64,000 nucleotides of DNA from Locusta migratoria (GCA_026315105.1 CM048750.1:399093002-399157001), one strand, 5' to 3'; counted from the first letter of the stretch, positions 34,711 through 44,970 are shown. Translations and numbers: made by a program. The notes: generated from the sequence alone by a model not told the origin.

Positions 34711-34908
34711 AAATGTTCAAATGTTTGTACAGCTTATGGGACTTAACTACGGGGTCATCAGTCCCTACACCTACAAACTACTTATGAACTACTTACGAAC
34801 TATGACGGCACAAATATCCATGCTCGAGGGGGGATTCGGACCCCCGACCATAGTGGCCTTGCAGACCGTGACTGGAGCGCCTCAGTCTCCTCGGCCACCG
34901 CGGACGGC
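34711..34908 (-). mobile_element. SINE (family 1), full length with 14-bp target-site duplication
   Basis: AATATTTCATCTCA flanks it at 34697-34710 and 34909-34922. On the minus strand it begins CCGTCCGCGGTGGCCGAGGA (tRNA-like A box), has GGTCCGAATCCCCC (B box with one change), and ends with the hairpin AGGGACTGATGACC ... AGTCCCATAAG and TACAAACATTTGAACATTTT. The head resembles tRNA-Ser/Leu type wording. One of the best-preserved copies. Confidence 0.95.
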
Positions 34909-34922
34909 AATATTTCATCTCA

Positions 34923-35549
34923 TTTTATTTGATACTCAACATTGTCTAATACTACGAAATTCTGTTCAAATTTCTAAAATATTTGGAAATTATATATATC
35001 AGATTAGATATGGGAGCAAAACTGTTTATTTTAGTGATTTTCAGGTATTGTTGGCTTAGCGAAGTTACAAGTATCTTTGAAATAATAGTTGTTTGGTCAC
35101 TTGTGAGAGCAGCAAAATTGGTTGTAGTAAAGCATGATTTTTTAAAGTACAATATTTGAAAGTAAAACAGTGTTATTAGCTAATAAACAAACAAGCCGTT
35201 CTGCCATTTTAGTTTCCCATCATTGCGTGCTGGCATTAACAAGATAGACAGTCCTCTCTAGAACTTTGGAAAAATTTCAGTGCCTAATAGTGACAAGGAT
35301 AACATTTTGGAAGAAATCAAAGACCTAAAATAGATTATAGGAATTTTTAGGACACAAAAATTTAAAATGCTGCAGAAATGTAGACAGAAGTAATGCATGG
35401 CATGAAGACATAAAAAATGCACATCCCTGTTTACACAATTACTGATCTTAATTTGTTATTGTTTTAAGAATGTATTGCAAATGCAGTCAATTTTTGTTGA
35501 AATCTTGCACAAAGACAAAAATACAGTAAACGGTAACTAACAATATATA
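34923..35549. other. AT-rich non-coding stretch
   Basis: Nothing recognisable was seen. Confidence 0.4.
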
Positions 35550-36298
35550 TTGAGGACAGTTTACAACTCACCGCAAAGATGTGGCGAAGAGCTGCGACAG
35601 GCACATACGAAAGAAAATAGAACACTCACGCAATCACACAGGCACACAACACAGTCATACAACCATCACCTCCGACTGCCGCACTTTGAATCACGCTCTG
35701 CAGCGAATCGGGGATGGGCTGGGAGGGGGGGGGGGGAGGGGATAGGAAGGTTACGTCATGGTGGTGGGGATAGGTTAGATGGGAATAACGAGATGCAGCT
35801 TAGGGGAGAAAATAAAATAAATATATAGAGAATGCATGCACACTGCAAGTACACAAGACTGCATACACACAAACACACACACACACAAACGCGCGCGCGC
35901 ACACAATCACACACCACTCAAAATAGGCGAGGTTTGGGATAGAGAGGTAGGAAATATAAGGTATGGAGAAAAAAAATGTAGGGAAGTTATCGTAGGTTGA
36001 GGCCTTGTCGATTTCGGGATCGGAGAATGTATTGTAGGGATAACTCCCATCTGTGTAGTTCAGAAAAGCTGGTGGTGGATGGGAGGATCCAGATGGCCCG
36101 GGTTGTGAAGCAGCCATTGAAATCAAGCATGTGCTCTGCTGCATGCTGTGCCACAGGGTGGTCCACCTTGTTTTTGGCCACAGTTTGGCGGTGGCCATTC
36201 ATCCTAATGGACAGCTGGTTGATGGTCATGCCAATATAGAAAGCTGTACAGTGTTTGCAGCGCAGTTGGTAAATTACGTGGCTGCTTTCACAAGTGGC
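35550..36298 (-). mobile_element. Penelope-like element, 3' part, first half of an inverted pair
   Basis: On the minus strand it runs from the start of the GIY-YIG region (36298) to the tail (GTAAACTGTCC, 35556-35566), which matches the 4634-4653 tail. It includes (TG)n and purine/pyrimidine tracts (35715-35745 poly-G, 35865-35905). It meets a second, forward piece at about 36299. Confidence 0.88.
35987..36298 (-). pseudogene. Penelope GIY-YIG endonuclease domain, open frame
   Basis: About 100 codons are open: GRATCESSHVIYQLRCKHC, FYIGMTINQLSIRMNGH, HPVAQHAAEHMLDFNG and FTTRAIWILPSTTSFSEL. The YxG pattern, the catalytic Arg in LSIRMNGH, and the downstream His/Glu are present. It is cleaner than the 3740-4074 copy but lacks the RT. 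The ORF appears to extend 5' only because it reads through the inverted second piece. Confidence 0.85.
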
Positions 36299-36430
36299 CC
36301 GGCCTTCACAACCTGGGCCATCTGGATCCTCCCATCCACCACCAGCTTTTCTGAACTGCACAGATGGGAGTTATCCCTACAATACACTCTCTGATCCCGA
36401 AATCAATCAGGCCTCAACTTACGGGCACGC

Positions 36431-36473
<43 letters not shown>

Positions 36474-36480
36474 CGGTCTT
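36299..36480 (+). mobile_element. Penelope-like element, second (forward) half of the inverted pair
   Basis: It begins within the GIY-YIG C-terminus (TTCACAACCTGGGCCATCTG), which is the inverse of 36095-36115, and goes on to GACGGGAGTTATCCC-like text, then the (TG)n tract at 36428-36470. It is a tail-first inverted partner of 35550-36298. Confidence 0.82.
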
Positions 36481-36519
36481 GCGAGAAAGGTGTTTATGGT
36501 GACACACAAAAGAACAAAA

Positions 36520-37560
36520 AATGCGAGCTAGAATTTTTAATCTGTGGAACGGTATTGTAGAGTCGTCTTTCATGCAAGAGTATATTGATAATTTACTAAA
36601 GTTGAGAATCCATGTTTTCGATAAACCAAATGATTCTGCTTTGCAGTACTTTGATAAACAATGGGTTCCAGTGCATCAAAGGTGGGTGAAGGCTTTCAAG
36701 TACAAAGTATGTTTGCTGTTTAAGTAATGAACAAATTGGTGAAACATTCACACCTAGAGCATAATACAAACACAGAATTAACAGGCCTCGTTACAATTTT
36801 AGTTAACAGTTACCTTCCTAGCCTCATTGAAAAGTATTGCAAGTTAAATTGTACAGCAAAGACATCCCTTTATTTCTGTATAGGAAGACACCAAATTTTG
36901 TTAAGCAAGTGATGATGTGATATGAAAAAATTGACTTAAGTGCAGAATCAGTAACTATGGCGGCTACAGGACTGTTTCACGTAAGCAGTGCAGAAATTGA
37001 GGAATGTTTTTACAAAGTAGATTTCACAAAACCTGATTGTCCATGTCCAGATTTCCTAAAGTTTAAGCTTCTGTGCAAATACTTTTGTGCCAACTTTTGT
37101 TTCTTCTCTGAATGGGAATTTGACAAATTAAATTGCACTTACAGGATTAATCCTCAATTTGTTTAGATGAAACATATGGGTTTTGTTCAAGAAGCAGTTA
37201 TAGTACACAAACACTGCAGCACAGGGGTCACAGAATACTAGCAGCAATCTAGAGCAAATGCATGGCTCATCATTTCTGAAACATCAAGTACTAATTTTGC
37301 AGCACGTAATGGGCAAGAGAGATCTGTAAGAACTTAATAAATCTGACATATAATTGCAGTACTGAAACAGTTGCAAAAATGACTGAACACCTTGAAATCT
37401 CGCAACATGATGTGAAGGTATCAAACCCTATAGGCAATGGACCTCAGTTAGCAGTGGCGTCAACTTTTAAAAAGATAGAAACATATTTCAGCAGTGATCA
37501 GACACCTCCATTGGGTATATGTGATTCTGCAAGAGCAATTAGTAGGTGCTAGGGGCAGAG
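36520..37560 (+). pseudogene. MULE-type transposase remnant with SWIM zinc finger
   Basis: A protein with words like FDKQWVPVHQRWVKAFKYK (the region that precedes the SWIM domain in MULE-derived proteins), NSYLPSLIEKYCKLN, and, in another ORF, the SWIM motif FTKPDCPCPDFLKFKLLCKY followed by FCANFCFFSEWEFDKL. SWIM is usually CxCxnCxH; here the last His is Tyr (LLCKY where LPCKH is expected), so the finger is damaged. Several stops follow, then QQSRANAWLIISETSSTNF and EHLEISQHDVKVSNPIG, which may be its C-terminus. The catalytic DDE part is not found. It is a broken Mutator-like transposase or a host gene derived from one. Confidence 0.65.
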
Positions 37561-38049
37561 GTGAGGGAGAGATTTGATCTGGTCTGCTTCTCAAGAAGTT
37601 ATGAAAGGTTGATTGTTGTTGATAATTAATACAATATTTTAGTTATTCAGTTATTTTATCACTTTATCTAGTGATTCTTCATTGACTCAATCACAAGACG
37701 CTCCAGTGGCGTCGCGTAAAAAATTTGCACCAGACAGGCCAAACACGATCCCAACTGGGATCTAATGGCCAGAAATGCCACACACAAAAAAAAATCAGCA
37801 TTGAGTCAAGTTTTGCTTCATGTTAAAATTATCTGCAACAGAATACAAAAGTTGCAATTATGCTAGTACTAACAGTTGCGCATGCAATATGCAAATAATT
37901 CAGGTAAATTTATGCTCACTATGTTTAATTTTTGTAACTAACACTTTAAAAATTTGCAAGGGAATAGATTGTTAGTAAATAAATAGATCTTAAAACAAAT
38001 TTTCATGCTACACAGATTATGAGCAACAATTTCTTTCTTATTATTTGAT
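37561..38049. other. AT-rich non-coding stretch
   Basis: Nothing recognisable was seen. Confidence 0.4.
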
Positions 38050-38540
38050 TTCATCATTAGAGTCAAAACCACCAACAATAAGAGAAATAATACAATTACT
38101 CAAAAACAATAACTCATCTGGAGAAGTTCATATATTTACTTAACTATGGAAGTACTCTGGTGACACCTGATACTATATCAGAAATATTCAATCAAATTTG
38201 GAAAACACAGTTCACCATTAGGGTATGGACATCTGCACTAATACATCCACTATATAAAAAAGAAGCAAACAGACGCTAAGAACTATAGGAGACTCTCCCT
38301 CCTACCAGTGACCTACAAGCTCTTATCCAAGGTGTTTTTAAAAAGGGGCAGAAGAAATACTTGAAACAGACAATGAGGAGAGTATCTTAATATAGACCTA
38401 TATTTACTTTTATGGACTTCAAAAAAGCGTAAGAGTTGATTAACAGAAATGCACTGATTTACATCAAACAAATTATAATTTGATAGTAAAACAACAAAAA
38501 TAATTAAAGCAACTTTAAGAAACAACTTCCAAAGAACAGT
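38050..38540 (+). pseudogene. decayed LINE reverse transcriptase fragment
   Basis: Across three frames it reads KPPTIREIIQLLKNNNSSGE, ISEIFNQIWKTQF, NYRRLSLLPVTYKLLSKVF and YRPIFTFMDFKKA, which match the order of RT motifs 1 to A in non-LTR elements. It has many stops and frameshifts. A different, unidentified LINE family from those elsewhere in the window. Confidence 0.6.
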
Positions 38541-39479
38541 GTGGGGGGGGGGGGGTGGAGAGATTGCAAAAACGTTTGAATTGAAGAAGTCACTTGTTGA
38601 GGGAGATGGTTTGTCACCTCCCTTTTTCCCCGGTTTTTATAATACCAAATTAATAGTGAATTGCAGGACAGCATATACCCCGTCTTCAATTACGCCTTAC
38701 GTTTCTTAGTTTACGCTGTAAACGAACACTTATTCTTACTTACAGATGGATAATAAAGGAAGTAATGAGATTACCAACCAGGTGATCTGGAACTGCCGCC
38801 TCATTGTCTTTATAATGCTTAGGTCCAAGAATACATTTACGGTGACTTGTGCTTACTATAGAAGATGGAAATCCGTAAAATCGGATCTCAACCTTCCCTT
38901 TACTTTGGGCGAAGAAGAATTTTGGACAACCTGCAAATGTACATATAAAATGGTTATAACGAAACGGCCAAAGAATCGGACATGACACTGTGAAAAATTA
39001 TTTTCTCACAGACAACGAAGCAGAGGAACTTATTAAACAACTGAACACACATTATTTTATCGGCTACATATGTTGCAATTACTTTTGTTTAGCTATGTGC
39101 AACTGGTAGACCCTCCAAAATGCGTTTTCGTGATCACAAGGAAAGATTACAATAAAATTTAGCGATATAGGGCTACAGTAACGAAAACGAAAAAAGACAT
39201 TACCTTACTTCTGGCTTCACCTGCGTATTTTAGATGCTGTGTGCTATCTCTCACGGAGTAAGAGTAGCCGATGCTCTTCAAATGCGTAAGAAGCATATCA
39301 ACTTATTTACGTATTTCGCAGTAGCCACACAACTTTCCGACATTATTAACGCTGAAATCTTCCAGCTTTTCTCTCATTGTGCTCTCATAGTAAATCGACA
39401 TACTAAGAAAAGCTATTGAAAACAAGATAACTGTAACGATGTCTGAAGGAAACGCAAAACGCTAGAACAACGAATTGAA
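38541..39479. other. stretch with a possible THAP-like exon (minus strand, 38830-38920)
   Basis: On the minus strand GCPKFFFAQSKGKVEIRFYG followed by FPSS lies between an acceptor-like TATGTACATTTGCAG and a donor-like TATAGTAAGC. The RFYGFP word recalls the HRFP/YRFP of THAP zinc fingers and a Cys sits where the second zinc Cys would be. The rest of the finger is not visible. A poly-G run (38543-38553) is close by. Otherwise nothing is recognised. Confidence 0.25.
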
Positions 39480-39595
39480 TAAGGCGCTACGCAGTATCTC
39501 GAAATTCACAATAGTCGATACGTGGCCTCTTCGATACAGCACGTACACGTCATGACGTCACGCTGGCTCCCATAGTCGTGAACTTACGGCACCAA
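39480..39595. repeat. diverged second copy of the CRE-like repeat
   Basis: GATACAGCACGTACACGTCA and TGACGTCACGCTGGC, then CCCATAGTCGTGAAC, align with the reverse complement of 24605-24655 in the same order. See 24460-24790. Confidence 0.55.
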
Positions 39596-40565
39596 CGTTG
39601 GTGCCAACTGTGTTCGCCCATAGACCATAAATAAACTATCTATGGTCTATGGTTCGCCCAATGTGGGGATCGGTGAAACAGCATTGGAACCAACGTTGGC
39701 GCCAACGTTGGTACGGCTCCGTTGCTTGTCGGTATTTCGATCAAACATCAAAGGACGTTGGGCCATTGTGGGTATGTCGTCCACACATTGGCGCCAACAT
39801 TTCATTCTGTCTTTGTCGTCTGCTCGTCTCTAAACTGTTTCTTTCATCGTTCGTTCTTCGACGCCGTTTATTTTGAAGTTTTAAAATCGCATTGTAAACA
39901 TTATAACTGTACCAGAAAGTGATTCATTTGTGAAAGCAACCACAAAAATCGAAATGCCACGGCAAAACTTAGGCGTGATCAATGAAATATTTTTTAAAAT
40001 TTTGACACAATTACTGAATGCAATTTTTAAAATCAACATTTCCTGTCAAGTCCCACATATTGCTTTGCAAATTTCAAGCACTACCAGTGACCTCAATGAC
40101 ATGGTTATTTTAGAAAGGAAGTGTAGACTTCTAAAACTGTCTCCTGTAGCAAGAAAAGAAGAGACAACCTTCAATACCAAAAGAACTTTAGCAAGTGTAG
40201 TGTCCCTCCAAAACATATCGGTATCCTTTTTTATTTTAAGCTCAGTCACTTAAAGCGCAGGTCTAAATTTTAATAATGTGTATAGATTACTTTTAACATA
40301 TTTTAAAACATACTGATTTTGTAATTAATGTTCGGTAGGAAGTGATACAACACACCCGATCATCTTTTACACATGTTACCTTTTTTGATTTTCAGTTACA
40401 AAATGTAATTGTTCACTCTCACAACCGTTAATACATCGGCCGCGATTTGTGCGTCAGATATGTTTACGTTGGTTCTCGACGAATTCAACTGAATGTTGTC
40501 TCCAATGTGTGGGCGCTGCCTCAAAAATATTGGCCAACATTGGTACCAATGTGTGGACGCGGTGT
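39596..40565. mobile_element. unclassified element with CCAACGTTGG-type inverted motifs
   Basis: The left side has several copies of CCAACGTTGGCGCCAACG and CCACACATTGGCGCCAACA (39690-39800), the right side has the inverse wording, CCAATGTGTGGGCGC and CCAACATTGGTACC (40500-40550). A hairpin CATAGACCATA / TATGGTCTATG lies at 39620-39652. A 107-codon ORF (39930-40253, plus) has no known motif. It looks like a DNA transposon whose right end was hit by the next element. Confidence 0.45.
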
Positions 40566-40568
40566 AAG

Positions 40569-41050
40569 AGGTTCGTTCCTGCAGCTGCCAGACTGAAATT
40601 GTGTTCCAGCAGCGCCTTCTCCTGCTTCTTGCTACTTTGAGTGTGGCTGTTTGGCGTTCCAGCAGTTGCTGCAAGCAGCCAGACGCTACCCGGCAAATTA
40701 TTTCAGGCGCCGTCAAGCTGCCAATTTGCGCATGCGCAGAAAGTCCTGAGTTAGAGAGGGGGTAGCCATCACGTGATACGTGTGTGTTTGTAGCGTATTT
40801 TTTGATTATTTCCAAGTCACTGCAATACCACTTGAGATCAGATATTTCTCGTTTACACTTCTTCGTTATTAGGAAGGAAAGTATTTTAATTATTTCTTTA
40901 AACTCACCTTCGCCGGCAGCCAGAAACAGTGGAAAAAGCGTTCCAGCAGTGCAAGTATCAAACAAGGGTTTGATAGTAGCTGCGCATGCACAGTAATATC
41001 TGTTTCTTAGCGCTTGAAATTAGCCGTCTGGCAGCTGCTGGAACGAACCT
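40569..41050. mobile_element. short DNA transposon with 25-bp terminal inverted repeats
   Basis: AGGTTCGTTCCTGCAGCTG (40569 on) and its inverse (41026-41050) match at 24 of 25 bases. TAA triplets flank the ends closely (40565-40567, 41050-41052), but the duplication is not exact. The subterminal sequence (GTTCCAGCAGTTGCTGCAAG) is related to that of 42058-43879, which carries a Harbinger-like transposase piece. It has no own transposase. Confidence 0.72.
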
Positions 41051-41176
41051 AAGCTCTCCCGCCTTCGGCCAGCAGTGACGTTTGCGTAATATATGTCTGT
41101 GTTTGCGACTCTACAGCAAGGAGGTTACATAAAGCGAAACGTGATGCCACAGACCATATCTTTGGTCTATGCGTGC

Positions 41177-42042
41177 ACAGGCGACTAGAGGCAGCTTAGG
41201 AGGGCACCCAAGACTTCCCGACCGCCCGATAGATGTCTCTACGGTTACGCTACCAGAGCTCTGTGCGAAATGAGAACAACCAATAGCATCACAAGTTTGC
41301 GAGAGCCAAAAGAATTGCATTCTGGGGTAAACATTACTTGCCTCGATGCGGGCAGTTTGAACGCATTCTGCCTCTTTCTTATGAAAGTAATGCGAGTATA
41401 TTCTGCAACATTCGACGTTTTTACATTTCCGTCTGATTTCAGAACGAAGTACGAAAAAATAGCTTCGAGTGAAACGTAGCCTATAGAAGGAAAAATCATG
41501 TTCTTCCTTATCACAAATTTTTGTGTTTCTTTCCAGATATGTGACGATTTCCGAGAGTGTATATTTGCGTCCATTTTCTAATCACAAGGGAATATAAATA
41601 ATGTAGAACACTGCAAATCATACTTGCCTTACATTAATAAGCAACTCCTAGAATGTGTTTAAATAAAATATTTAAAAAAAAATTAAAGGAAGTGTGTGGT
41701 TACGAACTACGATCCCTTGTATTGACAATCTAGAACGCTATCCATTACACCATGTTGACGATAAACATTGTAAGGCTTCATTATTAAATTCATTACAACA
41801 TCTTATTGCTACAGTACAATTTCATTTGTAATGACAAGGTAAATCTCCTTGTGATGCAGTGTCAGTGCACTGTCACTTTGAAATGGAACTGGGCAACCTT
41901 AACACGAAACAGTTTACATATTATGCCAGAATGAACAACGGCGAGTTCTGCATCGAGTCAGTACGGTAGCGTAACCATAGAGACATCTATCGGGCGGTCG
42001 GGAAATCTTGGGTGCCCTCCTAAGCTGTCTCTAGTCGCCTGT
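41177..42042. mobile_element. non-autonomous MULE-like element, 78-bp TIRs, 9-bp TSD
   Basis: TATGCGTGC at 41168-41176 and 42043-42051 flanks an 866-bp element. The first 78 bases (41177-41254) and the inverse of the last 78 (41965-42042) match at 75 positions. The ends begin ACAGGCGACTAGAG. A 9-bp duplication and long inverted ends fit the Mutator/MULE group. The inside holds no transposase. It inserted seven bases before the left end of the element at 42058. Confidence 0.88.
41699..41766 (-). other. tRNA-like remnant inside the MULE-like element
   Basis: On the minus strand TGGTGTAATGGATAGCG is an A-box of the tRNA-Arg kind, and AGTTCGTAACC is a degraded B box at the right distance. The anticodon arm and acceptor stem do not pair well. 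It is likely a captured or SINE-derived tRNA fragment, not a working tRNA gene. Confidence 0.4.
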
Positions 42043-42057
42043 TATGCGTGCTACGAT

Positions 42058-43879
42058 GGCTTCGTTCGAAGAGTTGCTTTCTGGCTACCGCGCATGCGCA
42101 GTACGAAAGTTCGCGTTTGAAGAGCGCCTGGCCCCGAATCTGGCTACTTGAAATGGGGCGCCAGCTGTTCGAAGAGTTGCTTGCAAGCAGAGCCAAGTAG
42201 CCAGATGCTGCCCGAGGAAATTTTTCTGGCAGCCAGATTCGCGCATGCACGTGGCTCTCTTTTTACTTGGAATACATGACGCTCCCTTGTTCAAAATGGA
42301 AGTTATTTTAGATGTGGGCACATATCTACTGTGTGTTTCTTCTGTAATTGTACGGTCTTATTTATTCTTATATCACATGTAGAAGGTGACAGAATTCAAA
42401 ATCACATTTATTCCAAATGTAGAGATTCAGATTTCGTATCCAGTGACGTCGATTTCTACGCAATGTTGTTGCGCCGAAACAAAAGGCAGAAATCAGAATT
42501 TATTTCCTTTTTTGAGCGTGATTTTTTTAAACTTTGTGCCACGTTTCTCAGGTATGGAATTTGTCTAACATTTCTTTTAAATACCAGGACGCAAGAATAA
42601 TACTATTACAACTCTTATTACAACATAATCTGATTCTTTTTGTGGTTTGTTGGCCTTGAAGCTGTAGGTTTCCGTAATGTAACAGCCAGGTTCAACGTTT
42701 TTCGGCTCGTTGTGTTTGGAAAATAAAAAAAAATAAAAAATAAAAAAAATGCGAAATTTATTAGTAGCCTGTAAGTGGACGTTATACAGAGGAAAGATGA
42801 CCGAGTCCCATTTGCGCAATAAAGGAATGCCAGGTGCAATAGATGGGACCCATGGCATAATAAATAGGCCCAATGAAGGTACAGAATTTTTTCCCGGTTT
42901 ACTTACAGTCGGTTTCCGCGAGAGACGCATTAGAGACTACTTCTCGATCGGTCCACGAGATCAGAGCATTCAGAACGAGTAAACTTTGGAAACCACTGAA
43001 GAAAAGTGCTAAGATTTTTATATTTTGGGTGACAGTGCTTATCCCGGTCTGAGGCATTTGTTGACCTCGTTGAGCGTTTATCACGGCTAGACAGTATAAA
43101 TTGAACGTTGTTCTCTCAAAGATAGGACTTATTATTATTATTAGTGATGTTTTGTATGCCTTTAACAGTCATCTACATTTGTTCTCGTATTACACTGCGG
43201 TGAATGCTTTTCCACAATTTTCTTTCAAATGAGCCACCCTATCGCCCAGCATTTGCTGTTTCCGTTTAAATCGCTCTCTGTGGTTCTTGCAAAACTCTAT
43301 TAACAGCCAATGTAGAGTTTCTACACCACGAAATTTCCTGTGTGCGTAATACAAGTGGTTCCTGTGTGGGAGAAACAGCTATATAATAACCATAATACAC
43401 GAATTTGGAATCACCTGGACCTGACAAGAGAAAACAAAGTGAGAACTCAGGACAGTATTATACAATAAGTTATTAAAATGTTTCTCCTTACAAAAAGTCA
43501 TTATATGGCGAAGATATTTAAAGAAAATATAATCCGAGAAAAAGTACCAACAACTTTCCTTTGTAAGAAGGCGGCCTATACTGTGCCATATTGTATATAT
43601 TTTTCTGTAAGTGTATCTTTCATTTAAGTATCTTGCTAAACATATTTCGTATAATTTTGTAAAAGATAAGTTGTAAATAAACAAATCAAATGTGATGTAA
43701 ATAACATTCGCGCCGTTGTTGTTCTTTCTGCTGTCTTTTCACGCTACACTAGCGAAGGTGGCAAAAAGGCTAAATAAAACGCGATAGGTGTTCAGAGAGT
43801 CCAAACACCAAGCACGGACACATGACGTCACCATTGCCGCGCATGCGTAGTAGCTTTCTGGCAACTCTTCGAACGAACC
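42058..43879. mobile_element. Harbinger-like DNA transposon, decayed
   Basis: The ends GGCTTCGTTCGAAGAGTTGC (42058) and the inverse of GCAACTCTTCGAACGAACC (43861-43879) match with few changes, and the match extends to GCATGCGC on both sides. The subterminal repeats match those of 40569-41050. It holds a piece of Harbinger-type transposase. The target duplication is not clear because the left flank is the MULE-like insertion site. Confidence 0.7.
42749..42985 (+). pseudogene. PIF/Harbinger (DDE_Tnp_4-like) transposase fragment
   Basis: A 77-codon open piece has GMPGAIDGTHGIINRPNE, the first catalytic region of Harbinger-type transposases (normally F-P-G-x-I-G-x-I-D-G-T-H). The Asp is present. 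Downstream the other two acidic regions are not found, and the piece ends in a stop at 42980-42982. An ORF just upstream (42331-42600) might be a remnant of its N-terminus, but has no motif. Confidence 0.6.
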
Positions 43880-43885
43880 TGATGT

Positions 43886-44274
43886 GTTCAGCTCTTTCCC
43901 TGTAAGGATAAGCATATGAATAAAGATATATAAGAATAAATAAATACCACAGTAAAAAAGAAATTTCTTTTAATACATCTCTTTAAAAAAAATTGATTTG
44001 ACGTTTCGTGCAATATCTATCATAATCAACCAACACGCGAGCAGAGCTGCGGGTTTAAGCTAGTAAAAAAATAAATCGGTAAAAACTGTGCTGTATTTGA
44101 CTGTAGAGTAATATCAGAATTTCTGAGCAACAGGTTTATAATTTTTGGACAGTTTTACATGAACAAACATTTACATTTCTATTAACAATCAATAAGTAAA
44201 CTGAGAAAATAATGTTTCTGCTACTAGATTAATATGCAGCTAAAAATAAGCAGCCATGCACTGTACTGGAGGAG
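43886..44274. other. AT-rich non-coding stretch
   Basis: Nothing recognisable was seen. It could hold the 3' UTR of the next feature. Confidence 0.4.
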
Positions 44275-44445
44275 AGTTATTTGGGCTTCTGGCAGAGACA
44301 CTTCTCTGGCGCCAGGCCGTTGGGGCATTGGGCACTGCTGCGGGCAGGCGGCACGCTGGCAACTGGGGAGACCCGCAGGGGGATGCGAGAGGGCGGCGGC
44401 GGCAGAGGGCGCTCCTCCCAGGGCGGCGGCTGGCGGTCCAGGCTG
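44275..44445 (-). CDS. candidate host terminal exon, GC-rich, function unknown
   Basis: A GC-rich island in AT-rich surroundings. On the minus strand, after a splice acceptor CTCCCGGCAG, a frame reads LDRQPPPWEERPLPPPPSRI then PLRVSPVASVPPARSS and ends AQCPNGLAPEKCLCQKPK with a TAA at 44277-44279. Third codon positions are mostly G or C, as in real exons of this kind. The phase (one base needed to complete a codon) would fit the exon at 48843-49030, but joining them is inference. No family is recognised. A competing open frame on the same strand (44224-44457) is Ala/Pro-rich and less convincing. Confidence 0.4.
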
Positions 44446-44889
44446 CCGGGAGAGCACACTGCCGTCAGCCGAATCTACTTCTAAATCATTCCCAGGCTAA
44501 TAGAGCAGGAAAAACTGAATCAATTCCTTGTAAAAACTAGTTTTACCGAGAAAAAAAATGAAACTTCAGAAGTATGCTCTGTGGGCACATGAGAAACATG
44601 CGCTCACCATGTTGCCACCTTTTATCGTGTGACTTTATAAACTACAGCTGTTTAGTAAACCAATTCTGCTCGAATTAAACAATTCTCTTCTAAACTAAAC
44701 AAAATAATAAATACCATTTCATTATTCAAAAGTGAACTGAAAGAGGGATTTTGATTAAAAATGAATTCGTCTACATAAACCACATCAAAATATAAATGAA
44801 ACATATATTATAATATAAACACACACAAACACACACACAATATATTATATACATATAATGCGAATATTATAGACGAAAAATTCCTAGCA
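44446..44889. other. AT-rich non-coding stretch
   Basis: Nothing recognisable besides an (AC)-rich run near 44820-44840. Confidence 0.4.
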
Positions 44890-44970
44890 GGAAAAATTAT
44901 ATATAAAAAATAGACGAAGATTACTCACCAGGCGAAGGAGCACAGGTGTGACAGCAGCACAAATAAATAG

